Assembly: GCA_905182525.1 (NCBI GenBank)
Contig: CAJJBV010000004.1
Coordinates: 258,068-322,067, forward strand
Length of the DNA: 64,000 nt
Direction of reading: 5' to 3'
Origin: Cryomorphaceae bacterium
GTDB taxonomy: Bacteria; Bacteroidota; Bacteroidia; Flavobacteriales_D; Parvicellaceae
The notes beneath the pieces are model-generated. The model was not told where the DNA came from, made no database searches, and saw only the letters and a program-made list of their open reading frames with translations. Shown here piece after piece: positions 28,138-35,402 of the stretch (the stretch's first letter is position 1; every line of letters begins with the position of its first letter). The position numbers were made by a program, and so were the translations under genes.

Positions 28138-28449
28138 TTATTTAAAACTTGATTTTGTTAAAGCTTCTAAAACTGAATCTATCTGTGAATAGATAAATGC
28201 AAATCCTAAAATAAGAACTGAAAAAATAATAAGTAATCTGATAGTTTCCCAGTTTTGATTCCAAGTTTTTAGATTTGTTTTCGAATTAAATGAGTTCTTA
28301 ATTCTCAGTGAATAATCCTCTGTTTTAGTTTCTCTTATAATTTTGTCAGGATCATTTTTATTTTCGTCATAATATCTGGCTGCAAAGTCAAATGTTTTGT
28401 ATTGTGGCAGCTTAAAAAATCTAGACTTTAAAAAAGGCTTTTGGCTCAT
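28138..28449 (-). CDS. Small single-helix membrane protein conserved next to mutL
   Basis: 103 residues: a basic, soluble N-terminal two-thirds ([20 protein letters not shown]) and one C-terminal membrane helix ([17 protein letters not shown]). Small proteins with an F-xx-RYYDExK segment commonly precede mutL in Bacteroidota and are often mislabelled riboflavin synthase subunit. It ends one base before mutL and is probably co-translated. Function unknown. Confidence 0.75.
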   Translation of the reverse strand: MSQKPFLKSRFFKLPQYKTFDFAARYYDENKNDPDKIIRETKTEDYSLRIKNSFNSKTNLKTWNQNWETIRLLIIFSVLILGFAFIYSQIDSVLEALTKSSFK

Positions 28450-28475
28450 TCTGTAAATTTAAATAAATAATACAA

Positions 28476-29198
28476 CTAGTTAAAAATCGTATAGAATTCT
28501 CTTGTTAATTTTTTATAATTGTCGGTATAGTTATGTCTACCATCATTTTCAATAATTAATGATTGACTTTCCAATGTTTTTTTTGTTTTAGAAAGTTCTA
28601 TTAATAATCTATGAGGATTTTTATTTGGTTTAGGAAACACTATACATTCTTTACTAACATATAAACCAAATTTTTCAGCATATTCAATAACTTCTTGTTT
28701 TTGATCAATAGGTAGAATAAGGTTAATGGTGCCATTTTTTAATAAATGCTTTTCGCTAAAGTTTAAAACATCTTTATAATTTAAACTTTCTTCGTGTCTA
28801 GCCTTTAATCTATCTAAATCTTTTGGCTTTAAACTTTTTTTAAAATATGGAGGATTACTAATTATTAAATCATATTTATTTTCAGTTGAAAATAATTTTA
28901 AATCTGCATGCTTTAATTTAATTCTTTTATTCCATTTGCAGTTTTTAATATTTTTTTTTGCATCTACTACAGCTCTTTCTGAAACTTCAATACTATCAAT
29001 TTCTAATATTTCATTTCTTTGGCACAGCATAATTGAGATTACACCTGTTCCTGAACCAATATCTATTCCTTTTTTTTTATCTGATAAGTCTGCCCATGCA
29101 CCAAGTAGGATACCATCAGTACCTATTTTCATTGCTGCATTATTTTGATGAATTGTAAACTCTTTAAACTCAAATGGCTTATAATTTTTTTTATTCAT
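28476..29198 (-). CDS. trmN6: tRNA1(Val) (adenine(37)-N6)-methyltransferase (TrmN6/YfiC-like)
   Basis: A Rossmann-fold SAM methyltransferase of about 240 residues. It has FKEFTIHQNNAAMKIGTDGI, typical of YfiC, then SAM motif I GIDIGSGTGVISIML, an acidic loop (IEVSERAV) and the N6-adenine catalytic motif IISNPPYF near residue 120. The start was placed at the ATG that overlaps the rimM stop (ATGAATAA); an ATG five codons upstream (29213) is also possible but extends further into rimM. Modification of A37 in tRNA-Val is the family function. Confidence 0.9.
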   Translation of the reverse strand: MNKKNYKPFEFKEFTIHQNNAAMKIGTDGILLGAWADLSDKKKGIDIGSGTGVISIMLCQRNEILEIDSIEVSERAVVDAKKNIKNCKWNKRIKLKHADLKLFSTENKYDLIISNPPYFKKSLKPKDLDRLKARHEESLNYKDVLNFSEKHLLKNGTINLILPIDQKQEVIEYAEKFGLYVSKECIVFPKPNKNPHRLLIELSKTKKTLESQSLIIENDGRHNYTDNYKKLTREFYTIFN

Positions 29199-29712
29199 CT
29201 GTGTATAATTCAATTAAGCCATCTGGGACTTGAACTTTTACTAGCTTTTTGGAATGGTCAAGTAAAATTATATTTTGTTTATTAAAAGGTAATAGTACTT
29301 CAATATCATTAATATAAATTTGTATCAGATTATTATTTTTTATATCTATTACTGAATTTACATTTCCTAAAATATCGTTGTTTTGGTTCGTTACTGAGTA
29401 TCCAGAAATATTGTTTTTATCAAACTTTTCATCTGGTAAATTAATATCGATAGGATTTATGTAAATAGATTTGTTTTTTAACTCTTCTGCTTTTATTTTA
29501 TTTACGTTAAGTAGAGAAACGACTAATTTATTTTTATTAAGTTCTTTAATTTCTTGTATTCTGAATGGAGAGATTATTCCTGAAACTTGTACCCATATTG
29601 TAGTTTCTTTATTTAAAATCGACGATTTTTCTTTAATAAATGAAATTACAAGTTTTCCACTATATCCGTGAAGTCTTGAAAAATGACCTATTTCTTTTAA
29701 ATTTTCTAACAT
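29191..29712 (-). CDS. rimM: Ribosome maturation factor RimM
   Basis: 16S rRNA processing factor that binds S19 during 30S assembly. The N-terminus LKEIGHFSRLHGYSGKLVIS is the RimM barrel signature (G-x-hG-x-G), and the C-terminal PRC-barrel part is SVIDIKNNNLIQIYINDIEV followed by LLPF and VQVPDGLIEL. I start it at the ATG at 29712 rather than at the upstream ATG (29724), because codons 1-4 of the longer form (MAFF) come from the T-run of a terminator hairpin. rpsP lies upstream and trmN6 overlaps its end. Confidence 0.92.
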   Translation of the reverse strand: MLENLKEIGHFSRLHGYSGKLVISFIKEKSSILNKETTIWVQVSGIISPFRIQEIKELNKNKLVVSLLNVNKIKAEELKNKSIYINPIDINLPDEKFDKNNISGYSVTNQNNDILGNVNSVIDIKNNNLIQIYINDIEVLLPFNKQNIILLDHSKKLVKVQVPDGLIELYTDE

Positions 29713-29740
29713 AAAAAAAGCCATGTGTTATACATGGCTC
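29713..29740 (-). terminator. Intrinsic terminator or attenuator between rpsP and rimM
   Basis: The minus strand reads AGCCATGT-ATAAC-ACATGGCT (29739 to 29719), a perfect 8-bp stem with a 5-base loop, followed by seven T (29719-29713). The T-run abuts the rimM ATG at 29712. It should end most rpsP transcripts, letting only read-through reach rimM. Confidence 0.85.
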
Positions 29741-29778
29741 AAATTTAGAAATTCTTTTAAGAAGTATTTTTATTAACC

Positions 29779-30609
29779 TTATTTCTTTTCTTCTTTCTTT
29801 TTAGGAGCTTCTTTTGCTTTAGGAGTTTCTTCTACTTTTGGAGCTTCTTCTGCTTTTGGAGTTTCTTCTGCTTTTGGAGTTTCTTCTGCTTTTGGAGTTT
29901 CTTCTAGCTTCTTAGGAGCTTCTTCTACTTTTGGAGTTTCTTCTGCTTTTGGAGTTTCTTCTCTGGAGTTCTTCTGCTTGGAGTTTCTTCTGCTTTTGGA
30001 GTTTCTTCTGCTTTGGAGTTTCTTCTGCTTTGGAGCTTCTTCTACTTTGGGAGCTTCTTCTACTTTTGGAGTTTCATCAGCTACAGGAGCTTCTCCAGAT
30101 TCAGCAGTTTCTTCAGATTCAGCAGTTTCTTGCTCTGCTTTAGTAATTTGAACAGCTTCTGCTTCTGCAATTGCTTTAGCTCTTGCTGCATTTTTTTCTT
30201 TTTCTGCGTTTAATGCATCAGATTTCGCTTTTTGATTAGCATTTTCTAAAGAAGATATTTTAGTTTCTATTTTATTTTCTTTTTCTTCAAGCCATTTATT
30301 AAATTTCTCTTCTGCTTGAGCTTCAGTTAACGCACCTTTTTTTATCCCTTTAATAAGGTGGTTTTTATATAAAACTCCTCGATATGATAACATTCCTCTA
30401 ACTGTATCAGTTGGTTGTGCACCAACTCCTACCCAGTGTAATGCTCTTTCAAAATCAATATCTATAATTGCTGGATTTTTGTTAGGATCGTAAGATCCAA
30501 TTCTTTCGATATATCTTCCGTCTCTTTTTGATCTAGAGTCAGCTATAACTACGTGATAAAATGGTTTTCCTTTTTTACCATGTCTTGCAAGTCTAATTTT
30601 TGTTGCCAT
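29779..30609 (-). CDS. rpsP: 30S ribosomal protein S16 with long acidic repeat tail
   Basis: Residues 1-115 are a standard S16 ([56 protein letters not shown]), which stabilises the 16S 5' domain. A helical Ala/Glu/Lys linker follows (about 116-170), then a tail of six-residue repeats ([12 protein letters not shown]) to residue 276. Residues 195-216 (29962-30027) leave this pattern and read [16 protein letters not shown], an out-of-frame reading of the same repeat DNA caused by short-by-one units, after which the frame recovers. Extended S16 tails of this style occur in Flavobacteriales. The core call is secure; tail length is uncertain. Confidence 0.95.
   Translation of the reverse strand: MATKIRLARHGKKGKPFYHVVIADSRSKRDGRYIERIGSYDPNKNPAIIDIDFERALHWVGVGAQPTDTVRGMLSYRGVLYKNHLIKGIKKGALTEAQAEEKFNKWLEEKENKIETKISSLENANQKAKSDALNAEKEKNAARAKAIAEAEAVQITKAEQETAESEETAESGEAPVADETPKVEEAPKVEEAPKQKKLQSRRNSKSRRNSKQKNSREETPKAEETPKVEEAPKKLEETPKAEETPKAEETPKAEEAPKVEETPKAKEAPKKKEEKK
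29795..30085 (-). repeat. 18-bp tandem repeat coding [12 protein letters not shown] units in the rpsP tail
   Basis: On the plus strand the unit is GGAGTTTCTTCTGCTTTT (18 bases) with variants GGAGCTTCTTCTACTTTT. About a dozen and a half units or partial units occur. Several between 29945 and 30035 lack one or two T of the TTTT run, which shifts the frame. Such a tract is prone to slippage in vivo and to consensus errors in assembly. Confidence 0.85.
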
Positions 30610-30706
30610 ATTAATTGTTTTAGAAGGGTCCTAAACCCAGTTTTATTTAATTTGGCTGCAAATATGACTTATTTTTATTATTAATAAAAAATATATTGCT
30701 CTAATT

Positions 30707-31810
30707 TTATAATAAACTTAATATGTAGCCCATCAAACCACCACCTATAACAATATATGCGCTATTTATTTTCTTGAAAACAAATACTATTGTTAAACTA
30801 AATATTCCAATTAATATCATTTTCCAGTCCGTAATTATTCCTTTTACCATTTCAATACTTACAGCTGCAATAATTGCTACAGCCGCTATATTTACCGCAT
30901 CTAAAAAACTACCGATTAATTTAGATTTTCTCATTTTAGGAATCAATGGATTTAAAATGGCAACAAATATAAATGATGGAATAAAAATCCCAATTGTAGC
31001 AGCAATAGCGCCATAGAAACCATTTATTTGCCAACCAATGAAAGTTGCAGTTGACAATACTGGCCCTGGTGTAAACTGTCCAATTGCTACAGCATCCATT
31101 AATTCATTTCTAGATAACCATCCATTAGCAACTAGTTCAGCATCCAGAAAAGCAAATAGTACATAGCCGCTACCATAAAGTATAGATCCAATTTTTAAGA
31201 AAGTCATGAATATTTTAAAACTTCCTATTGATTTAAATCCTGGAATTAATAAAAATGAATTTGTAAAATTTCTGTTTTTTATTAAATGAAGTAATGTCCC
31301 CATAATTCCACAACTAAAAAGTGCCAAAATTTCATTCATTCCAACTAGACAGACTATTAATGTCCCTATTCCTAATATTCCAATTTCAAAAGACTTAAGT
31401 GCTTTTTTTCCTAACTTATATGCTGCCATAATTATAATTGAAATTACAGCGGGTTTTATACCATATAAAAATGGTTTAACATTGGGTAATTGACCGTATT
31501 GTTCATAAAACCAAGCAAATAATGCTGTAATTAAAACAGCTGGAAAAATAAAACATATCCCTGCAGTAATTAATCCTTTCCACCCTGCACGTTCGTAACC
31601 GCAGTGCATAGTCATTTCGGTTGAATTTGGACCTGGAATTAAATTGGTAGCACCAATTAGGTCAAGAAAATGTTCACGTGTTATCCATTTTCTTTTTTTG
31701 ACAATTTCATCCTCCATCATAGCAATATGAGCAGCAGGACCTCCAAAAGAAATAGCTCCCAGTTTAAAAAAAAGTAATGCTATTTCTTTTAATTTACTGT
31801 TATTAGACAT
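30707..31810 (-). CDS. chrA: Chromate transporter family protein (ChrA)
   Basis: A 367-residue CHR-family inner-membrane transporter with two homologous halves. The N-terminal half has FFKLGAISFGGPAAHIAMM and LIGATNLIPGPNSTEMTMHC; the second half repeats the theme with FLKIGSILYGSGYVLFAFLD and AVAIGQFTPGPVLSTATFIG. The paired GGP/PGPN and PGPV signatures define the family. Some members export chromate, others have unknown oxyanion roles. It starts 12 bases after the corrected end of the DUF6428 gene, itself 7 bases after the Na/Pi symporter gene, so the three form an operon likely controlled from the symporter promoter. Confidence 0.92.
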   Translation of the reverse strand: MSNNSKLKEIALLFFKLGAISFGGPAAHIAMMEDEIVKKRKWITREHFLDLIGATNLIPGPNSTEMTMHCGYERAGWKGLITAGICFIFPAVLITALFAWFYEQYGQLPNVKPFLYGIKPAVISIIIMAAYKLGKKALKSFEIGILGIGTLIVCLVGMNEILALFSCGIMGTLLHLIKNRNFTNSFLLIPGFKSIGSFKIFMTFLKIGSILYGSGYVLFAFLDAELVANGWLSRNELMDAVAIGQFTPGPVLSTATFIGWQINGFYGAIAATIGIFIPSFIFVAILNPLIPKMRKSKLIGSFLDAVNIAAVAIIAAVSIEMVKGIITDWKMILIGIFSLTIVFVFKKINSAYIVIGGGLMGYILSLL

Positions 31811-31822
31811 TACAAATAATGA

Positions 31823-32294
31823 TTAACAACAGCCGTCTTCAGGATTACAAGAGTTTGAATTGTTTCCAAAAGTAACTTAGTGGTTTTTTGATTTTCACTT
31901 GACTAATTCCACACTTGTCTTTAGAAAGACAATCAGTCATTTTATTAATTAAAACAAAATTATTACCATTATAAGAAACATCGTACTTTCCTATGGTATC
32001 ATTTTGGTATTCAACTTCTATGTCCAAGTTTTCAAAAGAGAATTGTTTTTCAGATAGTTCTATAATATCTATAATTTTGCTTGGTTTTAGTATGTGGTTG
32101 GTATCATTAGAATACCAAAGCTGAAAGTTGATGACTTTTTCGTGTCGAACTTCACCCCCACAATCAATAAAATCCTTTGTAATTACACCAACTTCAGTTA
32201 TATGAAAGTGCTGGGGAATATGTAGTCCATTTTCAAATTGAAAACTAATTTTGGAAAGTGTTTTAAGTATATTTTTTAGTTCTAATAATTTCAT
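31823..32294 (-). CDS. DUF6428 family protein, frameshift near the end hides a Cys-rich C-terminus
   Basis: The 149-residue open frame reads IPQHFHITEVGVITKDFIDCGG, then EVRHEKVINFQLWY and IIDIIELSEKQF, as in DUF6428 proteins, and has a CLSKDKCG cysteine pair. It ends early in WKQFKLL. Removing one T from the TTTTT just before (ACTTTTTGG on the coding strand) gives NNSNSCNPEDGCC and a stop at 31823, a C-terminus like the Cys-Pro-Gly-Cys-Cys endings I recall for this family. His and Cys content suggests a metal or metalloid role; homologues often sit near arsenic genes (recalled, not checked). Confidence 0.8.
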
Positions 32295-32301
32295 TTTAAA
32301 A

Positions 32302-33993
32302 TTATATTTTACCAGCTACAGCTTCACTCACGTTTATAATATGGTCACCAACCTTTTCGCAAGATGAAAAAATATCGTTATACATAATTCCAGATTGAAA
32401 TTTGTATTTTCCTTTTTCTGCTTGCTCAAGATAGGATGTTCTTAATTCATTTCTAAGTTGATTTATTTCTGTTTCTGCTTTTTCTGCATCATCTGTAATT
32501 ATGTGTCCATATTCAGAATTTAAATTTGCAATCATAATTCCAAAAGCTTTTTCAACTTTATCAAGCATTCTATTTATATTATCTCTTTGTTCAGGGAGAA
32601 AATATAGTTTATTTTCGTCCTTTCTTTCAATAGTTTTTGACATTTGATAGTATATATCTCCGATTCTTTCTAAGTCATTTGTAATACTTAGCATCGCTCT
32701 AATTTGAGACGAAGTATTTTGACTAACTTCTTTAGTTGATAAATTTTCTAAATAACTAGCAATTTCCACTTCTACACGATCGGTTATTTCTTCGTATTTT
32801 TTTAGCTTATTAAACATTTTATTTCTAGTTTTTTTGTCTTGATCGTTGATTAATGATTTAATAAACTCATTCATTCTCATAGTAACATCTCCAAATTTAG
32901 CTACCTCTTTTTTTGCTTCTAGAATAGCTACTTCTGGTAATGCAATTCCAGCAGCGCTTATATAATCAAGCTTAAATTCTTCATCTGCATCTCCTTTAGA
33001 CTTTACAAGGCTAGTAGCTATTTTAGCCATAAATGGAACAAAACCCACTAAAAGTAAAACATTGAAAATATTGAAAGTAGTGTGGAAAATTGAAAGTCCA
33101 AGAGGGACAGTAGCAGATTTGTCTTCTGGGTTGAGTGGAGACATGCCCATATAGGTAGTCATATATTGATCAATTAATTCTATAACAAAAGGAAAAGCAA
33201 TAATCATCCATATTACCCCAAATACATTAAATATAAAGTGCGCTCGAGCAGCACGCTTAGCGTGTACATTTGCTACTAATGCAGCTAAATTTGCTGTGAT
33301 AGTTGTTCCGATATTTTCGCCAAGTACCATTGCAGCAGCAAGTTCAAACGGAATGTAGCCTTCAAAACACATTACAAGTGTAAGGGCCATAGCTGCACTT
33401 GATGATTGAACGACAAGAGTTAAAATAGTTCCAACCCCAATAAAAATTATAGTTGAAAAATATCCCTTGTCAGCATAATCAGCTAAAAAACTTAGAAAAC
33501 CAGGGTTTTGTTTTAAATCTGGCACAGCATGTTTTAATTCATCTAGGCCCATAAAAAGTAATGCAAAACCAATTAATACTTCAGCCCAAGCTTTTATATT
33601 TGATTTTTTAGAAAACATTAGCGGAAATCCTACTGCGATTATAGGTAATGCTATAGTAGAAATTTTTATTTTAAAACCTAAAATTGAAATTAGCCAGGCA
33701 GTAATAGTTGTTCCAATATTTGCACCCATTATAACTCCTATAGATTCTACTAGACTTAATAATCCTGCATTTACAAAACTTACTGTCATTACTGTTGTTG
33801 CAGATGATGATTGTAATAAAGCAGTTATAAGAAATCCAGTTGTAATTCCAAGAAACCTATTTGAGGTCATACTACTAAGAATATTTCGCATTTTACTTCC
33901 AGCTACTTTTTGGATGCCATCGCTCATTACTTTCATTCCGTATATAAAGAATCCCAAAGCGCCAATTATTATTAAAAAATCAAAAAATGTCAT
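32302..33993 (-). CDS. Na+/phosphate cotransporter family protein with PhoU-like domain
   Basis: A 563-residue inner-membrane symporter of the NptA/PNaS type. The duplicated QSSS motifs are LLQSSSATTVMTVSF near residue 60 and VVQSSSAAMALTLVM near 198, each paired with a GANIGTTITAW / GENIGTTITANL motif. The last 200 residues are soluble and PhoU-like (SITNDLERIGDIYYQMSKTI). It imports phosphate driven by sodium. A TAGATTTG element and an array of TTAACATAAGG repeats lie upstream, so it is probably phosphate-controlled. It heads an operon with DUF6428 and chrA. Confidence 0.95.
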   Translation of the reverse strand: MTFFDFLIIIGALGFFIYGMKVMSDGIQKVAGSKMRNILSSMTSNRFLGITTGFLITALLQSSSATTVMTVSFVNAGLLSLVESIGVIMGANIGTTITAWLISILGFKIKISTIALPIIAVGFPLMFSKKSNIKAWAEVLIGFALLFMGLDELKHAVPDLKQNPGFLSFLADYADKGYFSTIIFIGVGTILTLVVQSSSAAMALTLVMCFEGYIPFELAAAMVLGENIGTTITANLAALVANVHAKRAARAHFIFNVFGVIWMIIAFPFVIELIDQYMTTYMGMSPLNPEDKSATVPLGLSIFHTTFNIFNVLLLVGFVPFMAKIATSLVKSKGDADEEFKLDYISAAGIALPEVAILEAKKEVAKFGDVTMRMNEFIKSLINDQDKKTRNKMFNKLKKYEEITDRVEVEIASYLENLSTKEVSQNTSSQIRAMLSITNDLERIGDIYYQMSKTIERKDENKLYFLPEQRDNINRMLDKVEKAFGIMIANLNSEYGHIITDDAEKAETEINQLRNELRTSYLEQAEKGKYKFQSGIMYNDIFSSCEKVGDHIINVSEAVAGKI

Positions 33994-34017
33994 GTTGTTG
34001 TTTTATTAAATTTTAAA

Positions 34018-34025
34018 CAAATCTA
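34018..34025 (-). promoter_or_regulatory. Putative -7 element TAGATTTG of the Na/Pi symporter operon
   Basis: Minus-strand TAGATTTG matches TAnnTTTG and lies 24 bases before the start codon at 33993. No TTG sits at the right -33 distance; instead the last unit of the repeat array ends 27 bases upstream, as expected for an activator-dependent promoter. Confidence 0.5.
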
Positions 34026-34052
34026 TATATCTAAACAACAAGTTTTGTTGAC

Positions 34053-34096
34053 TTAATTAAAGCTTAACATAAGGTTAACATAAGGTCAATTTAACC
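34053..34096 (-). promoter_or_regulatory. Putative Pho-box array for the Na/Pi symporter operon
   Basis: Four contiguous 11-bp units. On the minus strand: GGTTAAATTGA, CCTTATGTTAA, CCTTATGTTAA, GCTTTAATTAA. Two are identical, two degenerate. The ATGTTAA core at 11-bp spacing resembles Pho boxes (TGTCA repeats in E. coli, the TTAACA repeats of Bacillus on the other strand). It lies between the symporter and the porin genes. Confidence 0.6.
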
Positions 34097-34158
34097 AATT
34101 GATTATCAATTACTTTACGTGTATAAATTTTTTATTAACATGATTAATCTGGCTAAAA

Positions 34159-34206
34159 TTAAAGCAACATTAATTAATTGTTAAGATTGACAATGTTTAA
34201 TGTTAA
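34159..34206 (+). promoter_or_regulatory. Putative Pho-box array for the porin gene
   Basis: TTAA cores begin at 34159, 34170, 34181 and 34203, all on an 11-bp register (the 34192 position is degenerate). Two of them are full TGTTAA (34179-34184 and 34201-34206), in the orientation of the porin gene that starts at 34255. No good TAnnTTTG follows, so this array is weaker than the other two. Confidence 0.45.
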
Positions 34207-34254
34207 AACAAAATTTTATTGTTCAATTTGTTGAAATAATTCAAATATTTAAAC

Positions 34255-35391
34255 ATGAAAAAAATATTTATTCTAACATTAATCTTAATCGTTGGTTCTC
34301 TTAATGCACAAGACATTACCAACAATAGATTTGGTAAAGGACTTATTAATGTATTTGCAAAAGATTCTTCTTGGTCTTCTAAAGTTGCTTTTAGATACCA
34401 AACAAGGTATGAAGGAAATTTTGACTTAGAAGAAAGTGATTACTCAGGAAGAGCATTTGTAAGAAGAGCGAGAATTAAAGGGAATGGATTTGCTTTTAGC
34501 CCTAAAGTCACCTATAAATTTGAATACGATGTCGCTAATGGCTATGTTCTAGATGCTGTTGTGAAATGGAATTTTACAGGAAATTGGACGCTTTGGTTTG
34601 GACAAACTAAACTTCCTGGAAACATAGAAAGAGTATTTTCATCTCAAAAACTACAGTTAGTTGATAGATCTCTTCTAAATTCCAAATTCACCCTTGATCG
34701 AGATGCAGGTGCCCAATTAAGACATCACTTTAAATTAGGAAATACATTTTTAGTTAGAGAAATATTTTCATTTTCTCAAGGGGAAGGACTTAACCAAACT
34801 GTTAATTCTACAGGAAATGATTATACGGGGAGAATTGAACTATTGCCATTTGGAAATTTCACTAAAAAGGGAGATTATTTTGCTGCTGATTTAAAACGCG
34901 AAAAAACTCCAAAGCTAATGCTAAGTGCTACTTACGATTTTAACCAAGATGCAATGCGTTCAAGGGGACAAAAAGGAGACTATCTTTTAGGAGATTTAAA
35001 ATCTCTACAAACCCTTTTTATAGATGTACATTTTAAATACCAAGGCTTTTCCTTCTTTGGAGAATTTGTTGACAGAAAAACTTCGGATGGATCAGCTCTT
35101 TTAGAAGGAAGTTTTTCAGATGATGGATTACCTTTAAATGAATCTTACTACACAGGAAAAGCAATTAATCTTCAACTGGGATATTTAATGAATAACAACT
35201 GGGAAATTGCTGGAAGATATACTTCCGTCAATGCTAATGAATATAATAATGATATTAATCAATATACAATTGGATTTTCAAGATATGTAGTAGGTCATAA
35301 TTTAAAAGTTCAAACAGATTTTAGCTATACTACAGAACAAGGGCAAAATGATAAATTATTATTTAGATTACAAACAGAATTTAATTTTTAG
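34255..35391 (+). CDS. Phosphate-selective porin O/P family protein
   Basis: A 378-residue outer-membrane barrel of the OprO/OprP type. The signal peptide is KKIFILTLILIVGSLNAQ. Family features include FRYQTRYEGNFDLEES, then SGRAFVRRARIKGNGF (the arginine-rich segment after the first strands), KYEFEYD-like YKFEYDVANGYVLDAVVKWN, GQTKLPGNIERVFSS and LDRDAGAQLRHHFK. The terminus ends in a phenylalanine strand (LQTEFNF). It would admit phosphate or other anions. It faces away from the Na/Pi symporter gene across a 260-bp region with two repeat arrays, consistent with joint phosphate control. Confidence 0.92.
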   Translation: MKKIFILTLILIVGSLNAQDITNNRFGKGLINVFAKDSSWSSKVAFRYQTRYEGNFDLEESDYSGRAFVRRARIKGNGFAFSPKVTYKFEYDVANGYVLDAVVKWNFTGNWTLWFGQTKLPGNIERVFSSQKLQLVDRSLLNSKFTLDRDAGAQLRHHFKLGNTFLVREIFSFSQGEGLNQTVNSTGNDYTGRIELLPFGNFTKKGDYFAADLKREKTPKLMLSATYDFNQDAMRSRGQKGDYLLGDLKSLQTLFIDVHFKYQGFSFFGEFVDRKTSDGSALLEGSFSDDGLPLNESYYTGKAINLQLGYLMNNNWEIAGRYTSVNANEYNNDINQYTIGFSRYVVGHNLKVQTDFSYTTEQGQNDKLLFRLQTEFNF

Positions 35392-35402
35392 ATAATTTAA
35401 TT

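Noticed and set aside
29795-30085. Regular repeats that might suggest a CRISPR array
   Set aside because: Units are contiguous 18-bp coding repeats within rpsP with no spacers and no cas genes.
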